Of a stretch of DNA of 57,981 nucleotides, positions 41,730-51,246 are shown piece after piece. Origin of the DNA: Selenomonadales bacterium (GTDB taxonomy: Bacteria > Bacillota > UBA994). Both the position numbers and the translations under genes were made by a program. Below the pieces are notes generated by a model. The model worked only from the letters and a program-made list of their open reading frames with translations, was not told the origin of the DNA and did no database searches. Position 1 is the stretch's first letter; each line of letters starts with the position of its first letter. The stretch spans positions 1 to 57,981 of the forward strand of contig JAGXRZ010000063.1 of the NCBI GenBank assembly GCA_018335585.1. Reading direction: 5' to 3'.

Positions 41730-43061
41730 ATGAAAATCGCGTTCTCCCGCATGAGTCCCGCGCAAATTCTCGCGTCAACCTTTCTCGGTCTCATTCTGAC
41801 AGGGACAGCTCTACTAATGTTACCTTGGGCCTCTACGGGGGCCCCGGTTGGCTTTGTTGACGCGTTGTTTACGGCGACATCGGCGGTCTGTGTCACCGGC
41901 TTGACGGTCGTCGACACAGGCACTCGCTATACTTTCTTTGGACAGTTCGTGATAATGCTCCTAATCCAGTTCGGAGGTTTAGGCCTGATGACCATGGCTA
42001 CGATGGTAGCCATGGTTCTTGGTAAGCAAGTCACTTTTCGCGAGCGCCTAATCATCCAAGAAGCCTTTAACCAGTTTTCTTTAGAGGGCATGGTGAAGTT
42101 GGCCCGCTATGTCGTCTTGGCTACGCTTACCATTCAGTCTCTTGCGGCCGCAGTATTATTTATCCGCTTTCAGTCGCAGTTTGGCACGGCGCGCGGTCTG
42201 TGGTTTGCGGTGTTTCACAGCGTGTCGGCGTTCTGCAATGCGGGTTTTGACTTGTTTGGGAACTTTCGCAGTTTAGAGATGTTTGCCTCCGACGTTACAG
42301 TAAATGTAGTAATGCTGACTTTGATCGTCTTTGGCGGCATCGGCTTTAGCGTGCTGGCTGACCTTTATTCTAAGCGTAGCCTTAAGGGACTGGCGCTGCA
42401 CAGTGAGCTAGTCCTTAAGATAACCGCAGTGCTAATCGTGGCTTCGGCCGTCTTGATAGGTCTCTTAGAATGGAACGGCGCACTCGCTAACTACGACCTA
42501 ACCGGTCGCGTACTTGGCTCTTTGTTCACGGCGGTCACGCCGCGCACAGCCGGCTTTAACACCGTACCTACCGGAGCGCTTAGCGAGGCCACGGCCTTAA
42601 TCATCATCATGCTGATGTTTATTGGGGCGTCGCCTGCTTCGACCGGTGGCGGCATAAAGACGACGACCTTTGCCATGGTAGTCCTTACGGTCGTGGCCGC
42701 AGTGCGTGGGCAGGGAGACGTGGTTATTCGCGGTCGCCGTATTGCCCAGTCTGTAACTATTAAATGTTTGTCGATCGCGGCTATCTCGCTTGCCCTAGTG
42801 CTAACCACAACCTTCGTGCTTTTGTTGACAGACGACGCCTCGTTCTTAGATACTCTCTTTGAGACAGTCTCCGCATTTGGCACGGTGGGCCTAAGTCGCG
42901 GCATTACGCCTACTCTCAGCACCATCGGCCGCTTGGCCCTCATAGTAACTATGTTCGCCGGACGCGTAGGTCCCTTGACGCTAGTGCTAGCGATTATCGC
43001 TAAGCCCGACCCCTGCGCGGCGTCTGTTCGCTATCCCGAGGGCAAAATAATCGTGGGTTAG
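41730..43061 (+). CDS. ktrB: Ktr/Trk potassium channel subunit KtrB
   Basis: 443 aa with repeated membrane-pore-membrane units. Selectivity-filter regions are visible: ATSAVCVTGLTVVDTGTRY, SVSAFCNAGFD, TAVTPRTAGFN and SAFGTVGLSRG. The length matches KtrB rather than the longer TrkH. It pairs with the RCK-domain protein encoded next, which gates it. The complex imports potassium, supported by Na+ or membrane potential. The start is ATG 41730. Confidence 0.92.
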   Translation: MKIAFSRMSPAQILASTFLGLILTGTALLMLPWASTGAPVGFVDALFTATSAVCVTGLTVVDTGTRYTFFGQFVIMLLIQFGGLGLMTMATMVAMVLGKQVTFRERLIIQEAFNQFSLEGMVKLARYVVLATLTIQSLAAAVLFIRFQSQFGTARGLWFAVFHSVSAFCNAGFDLFGNFRSLEMFASDVTVNVVMLTLIVFGGIGFSVLADLYSKRSLKGLALHSELVLKITAVLIVASAVLIGLLEWNGALANYDLTGRVLGSLFTAVTPRTAGFNTVPTGALSEATALIIIMLMFIGASPASTGGGIKTTTFAMVVLTVVAAVRGQGDVVIRGRRIAQSVTIKCLSIAAISLALVLTTTFVLLLTDDASFLDTLFETVSAFGTVGLSRGITPTLSTIGRLALIVTMFAGRVGPLTLVLAIIAKPDPCAASVRYPEGKIIVG

Positions 43062-43076
43062 GTGGGTCAGTTAATT

Positions 43077-43724
43077 ATGAAGCAGTTCGCCGTAATTGGG
43101 TTAGGTAGGTTTGGCTCGAGTGTAGCCAGAACCTTGCACGCAGCCGGCCATCAAGTCCTCGGCATCGACGAATCAGAAGAGCGCGTACGCCATAACCTAG
43201 ACAACTGCACGCGCGCGGTCGAGGCTGACGCAACCGATGAACAGGCCCTGCGGGCCATCGGCATCCGCAACTTCGACACAGTCGTTGTCGGGGTAGGCGG
43301 CGACATTCAGGCAAGTATCCTGGTCACGCTTATGCTTAAGGAGCTAGGCGTAAAACACGTGCTGGCCAAAGCACAGAGCGAGCTACACGGGCGCGTACTC
43401 TACAAAATTGGGGCAGACCGCGTTGTTTTCCCCGAGCGAGATATGGGGAGCCGCGTCGCCAAGAGCTTAATCGCCTCGAATATCTTAGAGTACATTGAAC
43501 TCGCTCCGGATATTAGCATTCTTGAGTTTATGGTAGGTCCCGCGATGGTCGGGCACAGCCTGCGCCAGCTGGATTTTCGCAACAAGTATCAGGCGAACAT
43601 CATTGCCGTTAAGCGCGGCGATGAGTTTAGCTTAGCACTGCGAGCGGACGAGCGTATCGAAGAGGGCGACGTGCTCGTAGTCGTGGGTAAGAACGACGAC
43701 CTCAGGCGCCTTGAGCGCTATTGA
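43077..43724 (+). CDS. ktrA: Potassium uptake regulatory subunit KtrA (TrkA family)
   Basis: ATG 43077 is preferred (MKQFAVIGLGRFGSSVARTL); GTG 43062 abuts the ktrB stop and would add five residues. RCK_N nucleotide-binding motif GLGRFGSS with Asp/Glu at strand 2 (GIDESEER), then RCK_C (IIAVKRGDEFSLALRADERI). It forms the cytosolic octameric ring that binds ATP/ADP and cyclic dinucleotides and opens KtrB. About 15 bp separate the two genes. Confidence 0.92.
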   Translation: MKQFAVIGLGRFGSSVARTLHAAGHQVLGIDESEERVRHNLDNCTRAVEADATDEQALRAIGIRNFDTVVVGVGGDIQASILVTLMLKELGVKHVLAKAQSELHGRVLYKIGADRVVFPERDMGSRVAKSLIASNILEYIELAPDISILEFMVGPAMVGHSLRQLDFRNKYQANIIAVKRGDEFSLALRADERIEEGDVLVVVGKNDDLRRLERY

Positions 43725-44544
43725 GTTGGAACCGCTAGTTGTCACATCGCCTGACAACCGTTGGGTTCGCTTAGTCCGCAAACTGGCGACAGCACAGGGG
43801 CGAGACAAGCAGCAAGCCTTTGTGGTCGAAGGCTTAAGGGCTGTGCGTGAAGTAGCATTGTCCGGCGCGACGCTCGCCATCCTAGTCGACACAGCCGTTT
43901 GGCACGACGCAGACATTGCCGAGCTGGTGCAACTGGCGCGTCCCGCTCCGGTCATCTCGGTGGCCACCGAAGTTCTCCTGCCGCTGTGCGACACGAAAAC
44001 ACCGCAAGGTGTGTTGGCGGTGGCCAGAAATGTTGACGTTTCACTTGACGCGGCTCTGTCTGCCACCCCGCCGCTGGTGGTGGTGTCGGCAGGGCTACAA
44101 GACCCAGGCAACATGGGAACGCTTATTCGTTTGGCGGACGCGGTCGGCGCGGGAGCATTTGTCGCTACGCGCGGTAGCTGCGACCTATACAATCCCAAGG
44201 TGGTACGCTCTACCATGGGTTCGCTCCTGCACCTGCCGCTTTGCCGTGACGTAGATGACAGCCTGCTGGTCTCTCGGCTATCTTTGGCTGGCTACAGCAT
44301 TGTCGCCGCCGACACGCAGGGTGAAGCTACATACTGGGAAAGAGAGTATAAGCGCCCCTTAGCTGTGGTATTTGGCAATGAAGGTAGCGGCCTAGCGGAG
44401 CTATGGCGGGAGAGGGCAGAACTTGTACGTATCCCCATGCCAGGCAGGGCAGAATCCCTTAACGTTAGCGTAGCAGCAGGAGTGTTGCTCTACGAAATTC
44501 TCAGACAATGGCGCGCGACTTTGCCCTCACCTCCTTGTAGCTGA
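43711..44544 (+). CDS. SpoU/TrmH-family RNA methyltransferase
   Basis: TTG 43711 overlaps ktrA by 14 bp; TTG 43726 is an alternative. N-terminal RNA-binding domain (NRWVRLVRKLATAQGRDKQQ AFVVEG) precedes the SPOUT domain: motif 1 SAGLQDPGNMGTLIRLADAV, motif 2 FGNEGSGL, motif 3 IPMPGRAESLNVSVAAGVLL, the trefoil-knot AdoMet site. It methylates the 2'-O of an rRNA or tRNA nucleotide. Position directly before pheS matches Bacillus ysgA. Confidence 0.92.
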   Translation: MSAIELEPLVVTSPDNRWVRLVRKLATAQGRDKQQAFVVEGLRAVREVALSGATLAILVDTAVWHDADIAELVQLARPAPVISVATEVLLPLCDTKTPQGVLAVARNVDVSLDAALSATPPLVVVSAGLQDPGNMGTLIRLADAVGAGAFVATRGSCDLYNPKVVRSTMGSLLHLPLCRDVDDSLLVSRLSLAGYSIVAADTQGEATYWEREYKRPLAVVFGNEGSGLAELWRERAELVRIPMPGRAESLNVSVAAGVLLYEILRQWRATLPSPPCS

Positions 44545-44563
44545 CAGTCTTCCATGCTATACT
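44535..44563 (+). promoter_or_regulatory. Promoter of pheST
   Basis: TTGTAG (44535-44540), 17-bp spacer, TATACT (44558-44563). Confidence 0.6.
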
Positions 44564-44569
44564 CCCTCT

Positions 44570-44800
44570 AGGAGATAGGAGAGGGTGTGTCCGCGTGAGA
44601 GTGTTGACCGCCGCTTTTTACTGGAGGGTGTTTGAGAGTACCGGGTCGATTTTTGCGTATCTTATGTACAGGAAGCTTGTATTTAATTAACTCAAAGCTT
44701 AGATGAAGCTTAACTCGCTTCGGAGCTGCGCTCTGCCGTGTGGCGACGTTACCCGCGGCCTCGTCCCTACAGGGATGGGGTCACTTTTGCTTAAAGGAGG
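44570..44800 (+). ncRNA. Possible (degenerate) T-box leader of pheS
   Basis: A 230-nt leader between promoter and pheS ends in ACCCGCGG-CCTCGTCCC-TACA-GGGATGGGG-TCACTTTT (44752-44787), resembling a T-box core (consensus ACCGCGG) overlapping a terminator. The rest of the canonical T-box sequence is poorly conserved and I cannot place a phenylalanine specifier (UUC) securely. Confidence 0.45.
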
Positions 44801-44808
44801 AAAGTATC

Positions 44809-45837
44809 ATGGAACTTATCGATAGACTGGAAAAGGTCGCCGCAGTCGCCTTGGACGCAATAGCCAAGAGTGACACTGTAGCCGTTCTGCAGGAACACCG
44901 CGTCAGGCTCTTAGGGAAAAAGGGGGAACTCACGGCTATTCTGCGCGCCATGAGCGAACTCGCACCCGAGGATCGTCCGCGTGTCGGACAGCTAGCCAAT
45001 GCGCTACGTGACCAGATTGAGGACGCACTGCTAGCTAGGCTAGGGGAACTCACTGCGCTGGAGTTAGAGGCCAAACTACAGGAGGAGCGCGTCGACGTGA
45101 CTCTCCCTGGGCGGCAGCCCTACTTCGCCCATGCCCACCCGCTTAGCCGCATCATCGAAGAAGTGACCGACATATTTCTGGGGCTCGGTTTTAGCGTCGC
45201 CGAAGGCCCGGAGATTGAGAGCGAGTACTACAACTTTGAAGCCCTTAACGTACCGCCTCTGCATCCGGCGCGCGATATGCAAGATACTTTTTACTTGCGT
45301 GACGGGCGCGTGTTACGCACGCAGACTTCTCCCGTACAGGTGCGCACCATGCAGGCAGTGAGCCCGCATTACCCCATTCGCATTATTAGCCCCGGCAAAG
45401 TATACCGACGTGACGACGACGCTACGCATTCGCCTATGTTTCACCAAATAGAGGGCCTGGTCGTCGACAAAGGAGTTAGCCTCGCCCACCTAAAATCGGT
45501 ACTACTGATGTTCGCGCGGCAAATGTTTGGAGCTGAGCGCGAGATTCGGCTACGTCCGAGCTATTTCCCCTTTACGGAGCCGAGTGCCGAAGTTGACGTT
45601 TCATGTGGCACGTGTGGGGGGCTTGGCTGCAGGGTCTGCAAGGGTACAGGCTGGGTAGAGATTCTTGGCTGCGGCATGGTGCACCCAAACGTGCTTGCTA
45701 TGTCGGGTTATGACCCGGAGTCAGTCAGCGGCTTTGCTTTTGGCATGGGGGTTGAACGCATTGCCATGCTTAAGTACAACGTGGAAGACCTGCGCCATTT
45801 CTTTGTTAATGACGCGCGATTCATCCGGCAGTTCTAG
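44809..45837 (+). CDS. pheS: Phenylalanyl-tRNA synthetase alpha subunit
   Basis: ATG 44809 with AAAGGAGG upstream; longer frames begin inside the leader. 342 aa: N-terminal coiled coil (LGKKGELTAILRAM), class II core LGLGFSVAEGPEIESEYYNFE, DTFYLRDGRVLRTQTSPVQV, YRRDDDATHSPMFHQIEG, FPFTEPSAEVDVSC and motif 3 GFAFGMGVERIAMLKYNVED. It contains the aminoacylation site and works as a heterotetramer with PheT. Confidence 0.98.
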   Translation: MELIDRLEKVAAVALDAIAKSDTVAVLQEHRVRLLGKKGELTAILRAMSELAPEDRPRVGQLANALRDQIEDALLARLGELTALELEAKLQEERVDVTLPGRQPYFAHAHPLSRIIEEVTDIFLGLGFSVAEGPEIESEYYNFEALNVPPLHPARDMQDTFYLRDGRVLRTQTSPVQVRTMQAVSPHYPIRIISPGKVYRRDDDATHSPMFHQIEGLVVDKGVSLAHLKSVLLMFARQMFGAEREIRLRPSYFPFTEPSAEVDVSCGTCGGLGCRVCKGTGWVEILGCGMVHPNVLAMSGYDPESVSGFAFGMGVERIAMLKYNVEDLRHFFVNDARFIRQF

Positions 45838-45848
45838 GAGGTGAGGGA

Positions 45849-47903
45849 ATGAAAGTCTCTTTGGCTTGGTTAAAGGAATGCGTAGCGGTAGAACAGACCG
45901 CCGTGGAACTAAGTGATATGCTCACCCATGCGGGTATCGCCGTGGATGCGGTAACAAAGGTAAGCCTGCCCTCCGCACAAGCGGGCGCTGAGTTTACCGA
46001 TGAAGTGCTAGAGCTTGACCTAACCCCTAATCGCTCCGACTGCCAGAGCATCCTCGGAGTAGCCTACGAAGTGGCGGCGCTTACCGGCAAAGCCATTGCC
46101 GAGCCTGCGAGTGTGAGCATCGGCCAAGCTGTACCGAGTAGTCCTTACCTGAGGGTAGACATAGAGGCCCCAAGTCTCTGCCCCGGCTATCTGGCGTTAG
46201 TCCTAGACGTCGTGGTAGGTGAGTCGCCGCTCTGGCTTAAGCAGAGGCTAGAGAGTGTGGGCCTTAGACCTATAAACAACGTGGTGGATATCACCAATTT
46301 CGTGATGTGGGAGCTAGGTCAGCCTTTACATGCCTTTGACTACGACCGTATTACCGGACAGCGCCTGCTGATTCGACAAAGCCAGCCCGAAGAAAGCCTA
46401 AAGCTCATTGACGGGTCATCCCAGCTACTGCCCGCAGGCACGCTGGTCATTGCCGACGCCGCACGCGCTTTGGCGATAGCCGGGGTCATGGGCGGTATGG
46501 ACAGCGAGGTTTCGCTTGGGACGCGGCGCATTGTGCTTGAATCGGCGCTGTTTGAGCTCACCGGTATTAGACGCACTACGCGCGCTTTGGGGCTACGCAC
46601 CGAAGCTTCCGCACGCTTTGACAAGGGAGTAGACCCAAGCGGTATAGTGCGCGCCTTGCAGCGCGCCGCCTACCTGTTTGAGTTGTGCGGTGTAGGCCAA
46701 GTGGTAGGCGAGTGCGTAGGCCGGGAACCGGTGTATCTGCCCTATTGGCAAATACAATTGCGCCCCGAGCGTGTAAACTCCTTGCTTGGAATCGACCTCT
46801 CGTTAACGGCTATGCAGTCGATTTTGCTGCGCCTCGGTATGCCGGCGGAAATCCGTGACGATACTTTAGTCGTATCCGTCCCCGTGCGGCGGGGCGATGT
46901 GCGGCAGGAAATAGATTTGGTCGAAGAAATCGGGCGCATCCACGGGTTTGGCAACATACCCACACGCGCTCTGCAGGGAGAGGTAACCCAAGGGCGTTTG
47001 AGCGAAAGCCAGCGCTTGTCTCGCGCCCTGCGCCGCACGCTGCTTGCTCTAGGCCTCGATGAGGTCATCACCTTAAGCTTTTATGATGCTGCTCACAGCG
47101 AAAAATACATGCTCCCCGCGGAGCACCCCTTCCGCCGTCTCGTGGCGTTAGCCAACCCGCTCAGTCGAGAAAGAGGCGTGCTCCGCCCCACACTCCTGCC
47201 GAGTATGGTTGAGGTGCTAGGCTACAACCAAGCGCGCCAGATTAAAGGCATGTCCGTGTTTGAAATGTGCACTGCGTACTTGTCTCATGCGGATGAGCCC
47301 GTGGAACAGCAGGTCCTCTGCCTAGGCGCATGCGGCGAGCAAAGGGGCAATTGGACTCAGCCAAGTCAGCCGTACGATTTCTTTTATCTCAAGGGTATAG
47401 TGGAGACGCTATTGCCGGAAGCGATTTTTATCCTAGGCAAAGAGCCGTTTCTGCACCCGGGCAGGCAGGCCGAAGTGTGGCAGGAGGGGGTTAAGGTCGG
47501 CTATCTCGGCGAAATCCACCCCGCAGTCGGCTTGAAAGAGAGAACAGTAGTGGCGGAGCTAAGCCTAGCGAGTGTGCTGCGTACCCCGCTCGGGCAACCG
47601 TCTTACCGGGGCCTTAGCGTGAGCCTGCCCGTAGAGCGCGACATCGCTTTCGTGGCAGACACGAACGTCAGCGCGGGGGATATTATGGCGCGCATCCGAG
47701 AGACCGGCGGCGCCCGCCTCGTCGGGGCCACGCTGTTTGATGTCTATGTAGGCGCGAACACGCCGCCCGGCACGCGGAGCCTAGCCATTCGCCTGGAGCT
47801 AATGCCTGCGCAGGGGAGCTTTACCGAAGCCGAGCTTAGCGCCATTCTCGGCAAGCTGCGGCATGACTTGGAGCAAGCTTTCGGCGTTGTTTGGCGAGTC
47901 TAA
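45849..47903 (+). CDS. pheT: Phenylalanyl-tRNA synthetase beta subunit lacking the tRNA-binding OB domain
   Basis: ATG 45849 after AGGAGGTGAGGG, 11 bp downstream of pheS. At 684 aa it is about 110 short of the usual ~790-800. The N-terminal strand (MKVSLAWLKECVAVEQTAVE) runs through LSDMLTHAGIAVDAV almost directly to EVLELDLTPNRSDC (53-65), omitting the EMAP/tRNA-bind OB fold normally at about 40-150. The rest is present: B3/B4 editing domain (RPINNVVDITNFVMWELGQP), B5, the pseudo-catalytic core and the C-terminal FDX-ACB anticodon domain (VSLPVERDIAFVAD ... SLAIRLEL). Whether this is lineage-wide needs comparison. Confidence 0.95.
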   Translation: MKVSLAWLKECVAVEQTAVELSDMLTHAGIAVDAVTKVSLPSAQAGAEFTDEVLELDLTPNRSDCQSILGVAYEVAALTGKAIAEPASVSIGQAVPSSPYLRVDIEAPSLCPGYLALVLDVVVGESPLWLKQRLESVGLRPINNVVDITNFVMWELGQPLHAFDYDRITGQRLLIRQSQPEESLKLIDGSSQLLPAGTLVIADAARALAIAGVMGGMDSEVSLGTRRIVLESALFELTGIRRTTRALGLRTEASARFDKGVDPSGIVRALQRAAYLFELCGVGQVVGECVGREPVYLPYWQIQLRPERVNSLLGIDLSLTAMQSILLRLGMPAEIRDDTLVVSVPVRRGDVRQEIDLVEEIGRIHGFGNIPTRALQGEVTQGRLSESQRLSRALRRTLLALGLDEVITLSFYDAAHSEKYMLPAEHPFRRLVALANPLSRERGVLRPTLLPSMVEVLGYNQARQIKGMSVFEMCTAYLSHADEPVEQQVLCLGACGEQRGNWTQPSQPYDFFYLKGIVETLLPEAIFILGKEPFLHPGRQAEVWQEGVKVGYLGEIHPAVGLKERTVVAELSLASVLRTPLGQPSYRGLSVSLPVERDIAFVADTNVSAGDIMARIRETGGARLVGATLFDVYVGANTPPGTRSLAIRLELMPAQGSFTEAELSAILGKLRHDLEQAFGVVWRV

Positions 47904-47954
47904 GCAGGACTTAACAGGCTTTTGGCGTATGTAAATGAGAGGGAGGCGGCGATA

Positions 47955-48251
47955 GTGGAGACAAAGGAAACTGTGAAGCTAGACATTTACGGCCAGACAC
48001 TGCAATTGCGCTCTGCTGCGCCGGCCGAGTTGCTGCGCCTTGCGCGCATGCTCGACAAACGCATGCGCGACTTTGCCGAGCAGTATGAACGTATCAGCGT
48101 CACCCAGCTAGCGATTTTGGCCGCCCTTAGTGCTGCGCGTGAAGCGGCGGAGGCCGAGCGCGAAAAAGCGGAGTTAACACGCCGCATCAGCGTATTAGAG
48201 CAAAGAATAGCGCTCCTAGACCAAGCAGAAACTAGTCCGTCTCGGCACTAA
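47955..48251 (+). CDS. zapA: Cell division protein ZapA
   Basis: GTG 47955 with GGGAGG (47941-47946) is chosen over TTG 47922. The 98-aa product begins with the ZapA fold (VKLDIYGQTLQLRSAAPAEL LRLARMLDKRM) and ends with a long coiled coil (AEREKAELTRRISVLEQRIA). ZapA bundles FtsZ filaments. Position between pheT and cvpA matches Bacillus. Confidence 0.85.
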   Translation: METKETVKLDIYGQTLQLRSAAPAELLRLARMLDKRMRDFAEQYERISVTQLAILAALSAAREAAEAEREKAELTRRISVLEQRIALLDQAETSPSRH

Positions 48252-48263
48252 GGAGGGGTAAGC

Positions 48264-48812
48264 GTGAACCTTAACGCGCTAGACTACGGTCTCTTGCTTG
48301 TGATTGGCTTTTTTACCTTGGTGGGGGGAAGTCGCGGCCTAGTGCGCCAGCTCTTTGACTTAGCGGCCTGGGCCTTGTCCCTGTACTTAGCATTCCTTTT
48401 AGGCCCGGCGGCGGCGCGCGAACTTAACCGCATCTTTGCGCTCGAGGCCTACTTGAACCAAGCGCTTGGGCCGCTGTGGGGGGACTTCAACCTTGGAGCG
48501 TCAGCCGTAAACGCGCTTGGCTTTATCGCCGTGCTTATTGTCGTGAAGCTAGTTGTGGAACTTGTCGCCAATATGGCCGACCTCCTTGCTAAGCTGCCGA
48601 TCATCGGCACATTTAACCGAGTCGGCGGCTTGGCATTTGGCTTGGCCAAGGGGGTCGTCATAGTATTCGTTGTATCCATATTGCTTACGGCTCTGCCGAT
48701 GGGCGGGTTTGAAACGCACGTCGCGAACTCAAGGCTAGTAGACGCCGTCCTTAACCTTAGCCCCGCACTCACCGCAGAAATCCGCGGCATCATTGCCGAC
48801 GTGCGGCCTTAG
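48264..48812 (+). CDS. cvpA: CvpA family membrane protein
   Basis: GTG 48264 with AAGGAGGGG upstream. The 182-aa protein has four hydrophobic helices and the CvpA signature (LNALDYGLLLVIGFFTLVGG SRGLVRQLFDLAAWALS; GTFNRVGGLAFGLAKGVVIV). Family members relate to colicin V export, biofilm and envelope stress. Part of the zapA-cvpA-mutS2 cluster; the polX gene found between in Bacillus is absent. Confidence 0.88.
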   Translation: MNLNALDYGLLLVIGFFTLVGGSRGLVRQLFDLAAWALSLYLAFLLGPAAARELNRIFALEAYLNQALGPLWGDFNLGASAVNALGFIAVLIVVKLVVELVANMADLLAKLPIIGTFNRVGGLAFGLAKGVVIVFVVSILLTALPMGGFETHVANSRLVDAVLNLSPALTAEIRGIIADVRP

Positions 48813-48869
48813 CGAAGCAAAAGGGACGGAGCTTTTTGCTTCAGCCATCAATCAAGGGAAGTGAATCAA

Positions 48870-51245
48870 ATGAACGAACGCACCCTGCGGGTGCTTGAGT
48901 TAGATAAAGTTAAGCATATGCTTAGTCAACATGTCTCGTCCGGTTTAGGGCGCGAGTTGGCGGAAGGTCTGCTGCCCGTCACCGAACGCGAGAGAATCGA
49001 CTGCTTGCTAGACGAAACAGCCGAAGCGCGCACTATTAGCCGAACCGAGGATTTCCCGCTGCGTGGCCTCCGAGACGTGCGGGCAGCGGTGCGCCGTGCG
49101 GCTATAGGCGCCGTAGTGGGCGGCGAAGACTTGTGGCACGTAGCTACAGTGCTTGGAATTGTGCGACGCGCCCACCGCTTTTTTGCCGAACGCAACCATC
49201 ACTATCCGCTCTTGTCCGCACATGCTGCACGGCTTGTTCCCTTGCGCACGTTGGAGGAACAAATCCTCGGGGCGATAAGTGAAGAGGGCGAGGTACTAGA
49301 CCGAGCCAGTTCGGAGTTGCAGCGTTTGCGGCGCGCAATCAGCGATGCGCAGCGCGAGGTTAAGCAAAAACTCGAGGGCATGCTGCGCTCCTCTACCGTG
49401 CAGAAGTATCTGCAGGAGGTACTCGTAACGATGCGCGGCGACCGCTACGTGCTACCGGTAAAGTCTGAATACAGGGCGCAGGTTCCCGGGATTATCCACG
49501 ACCAGTCTGCCAGTGGCGCAACGCTGTTTGTTGAACCGATGGCCGTAGTAGAGCTAAACAACAAACTCCGCCAGCAGAGAGTCGCAGAAGAACAAGAGGT
49601 AGAGCGCATCTTGCGCGAGCTCTCCGCGAGTGTGGCCAGTGCGGCGACGACAGTCCTAGCAAACCTAGAAGTGCTCGCTTGGCTCGATTTCTCGCTCGCC
49701 AAAGGGCGGCTCTCCTATGATATGCGCGCCGTGCGGCCGACTTTAAGCGACGATAACGCCCTCCGGCTCATACAGGCTAGGCACCCCCTCATACCCAGCG
49801 TCGACGTGCGGCCTATCGATGTGCGCCTGGGGCAAAGCTTTTCCGTGCTCTTAATTACCGGGCCAAACACAGGTGGCAAAACCGTTACACTAAAGACCAT
49901 TGGCCTTCTCTCGCTAATGGCACAATGCGGCCTGCACATTCCCGCGGCGGAGGGTAGTCAAGTCGGGGTCTATGACAGCGTCTACGCGGATATCGGTGAT
50001 GAACAAAGCATCGAACAGAGTCTTAGCACCTTTTCGTCGCATATGACTAACATCATCCAGGTCATCGAGGCAGCGGATTGCGCTTCGCTGGTGCTACTTG
50101 ACGAGCTGGGAGCAGGTACCGACCCGACGGAGGGCGCTGCGCTAGCCATGGCAATTATCGACACCTTCCTGGCGCGGGGCACGCATGTCGTTGCCACCAC
50201 GCATTACAGTGAGCTAAAAGCCTACGCCCACACCAAGCGCGGCGTACAGAACGCCAGCATGGAGTTTGACGTGGAGACGCTTCGGCCTACGTTTGTGTTA
50301 ACGATTGGGCTGCCGGGTAAGAGCAACGCCTTTGAGATTTCGGCACGCCTGGGCCTTGACACTAGCATTATCGCAGACGCGCGCCGCTATCTTACGCACG
50401 AAGCCCTTAAGGTCGAAGACCTGATTCGCGGCCTAGAAGCTAGCCGCAAGGAGACTGACGAGGCCTTGCGAAAAGCGATTGTTAGAGAACGCCAAGCAGA
50501 AGCGCGATTACTTGAAGCAGAACAACAAGCTAAGCTGCAGCATGAAAAGACGCGCGAAGTGCAAAAGCGCGCTGCGGAGGAAGCCAAGGTTTTGGTGCGC
50601 CGCGCCAAACATGAGATTGACGCACTTCTTGAGACACTAAGGCAAGCCGAGAAGGCAGGAGCGACACAGGACCTTGCGCAGACAATCGAGCAAGTCAGGC
50701 AACGCCAGCGCGAGATTACGCGCGAAATAGACGAGCAGGTTGAGGAAGATGCGGTAGCCACGCTGACAGCCAATGCGCTCCCGGAAGAGGCGATTGCCGT
50801 CGGCGACGAAGTTCTGGTATTGCACCTTAATCAACGGGGCAGAGTGCTGCAGGTGTCAGCGGGTGGTAGCGTTACCGTGCAGTTAGGTGCGCTGCGCACT
50901 CAGGTTGAGGCTAGGCAGGTCAAGAAGGTGGCCGAAAAAAAGAAGCGTGAGACAGGTGAGCGGGCAGGCTTCCACAGTGTGGACATTACAGGACACAACA
51001 TCAAGCTTGAACTCGACCTGCGCGGCTTTACGGTAGAAGAAGGCGTGCAGGAAGCGGATAAGTACCTTGATAGCGCGCTCCTTAGGGGTCTTGGCCAAGT
51101 GCAAATTATCCACGGCAAAGGTACTGGCGCGCTGCGCGATGGCATAAGGGACTTTCTTAGGGCTCACCCGGCAGTAAAGAGCTTTCGCTTAGGGCAAGCC
51201 AACGAAGGCGGCTCAGGTGTTACGGTAGTAGAGTTAAAGCGATAA
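48870..51245 (+). CDS. mutS2: MutS2: ribosome-rescue / recombination-suppressing ATPase with Smr domain
   Basis: ATG 48870 with AAGGGAAG upstream. 791 aa: no MutS mismatch-recognition domain; core and clamp with DQSASGATLFVEP, Walker A TGPNTGGKTVTLKT, Walker B VLLDELGAGTDPTEG, then a long coiled coil, KOW-like segment (GDEVLVLHLNQRGRVLQVS) and C-terminal Smr domain (LDLRGFTVEEGVQEADKYLD, IHGKGTGALRDGI). MutS2 recognises collided ribosomes and limits homologous recombination. Its stop is one base from the convergent PBP gene. Confidence 0.96.
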   Translation: MNERTLRVLELDKVKHMLSQHVSSGLGRELAEGLLPVTERERIDCLLDETAEARTISRTEDFPLRGLRDVRAAVRRAAIGAVVGGEDLWHVATVLGIVRRAHRFFAERNHHYPLLSAHAARLVPLRTLEEQILGAISEEGEVLDRASSELQRLRRAISDAQREVKQKLEGMLRSSTVQKYLQEVLVTMRGDRYVLPVKSEYRAQVPGIIHDQSASGATLFVEPMAVVELNNKLRQQRVAEEQEVERILRELSASVASAATTVLANLEVLAWLDFSLAKGRLSYDMRAVRPTLSDDNALRLIQARHPLIPSVDVRPIDVRLGQSFSVLLITGPNTGGKTVTLKTIGLLSLMAQCGLHIPAAEGSQVGVYDSVYADIGDEQSIEQSLSTFSSHMTNIIQVIEAADCASLVLLDELGAGTDPTEGAALAMAIIDTFLARGTHVVATTHYSELKAYAHTKRGVQNASMEFDVETLRPTFVLTIGLPGKSNAFEISARLGLDTSIIADARRYLTHEALKVEDLIRGLEASRKETDEALRKAIVRERQAEARLLEAEQQAKLQHEKTREVQKRAAEEAKVLVRRAKHEIDALLETLRQAEKAGATQDLAQTIEQVRQRQREITREIDEQVEEDAVATLTANALPEEAIAVGDEVLVLHLNQRGRVLQVSAGGSVTVQLGALRTQVEARQVKKVAEKKKRETGERAGFHSVDITGHNIKLELDLRGFTVEEGVQEADKYLDSALLRGLGQVQIIHGKGTGALRDGIRDFLRAHPAVKSFRLGQANEGGSGVTVVELKR

Positions 51246-51246
51246 A

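Noticed and set aside
43062-43076. GTG start of ktrA
   Set aside because: Five extra residues do not belong to the KtrA N-terminus; MKQFAVIGLGRFG is the family start.
50387-50773. Minus-strand Ser/Arg/Cys-rich frame within mutS2
   Set aside because: Shadow of the coiled-coil region of mutS2; composition is typical for antisense of Glu/Ala-rich coding DNA.
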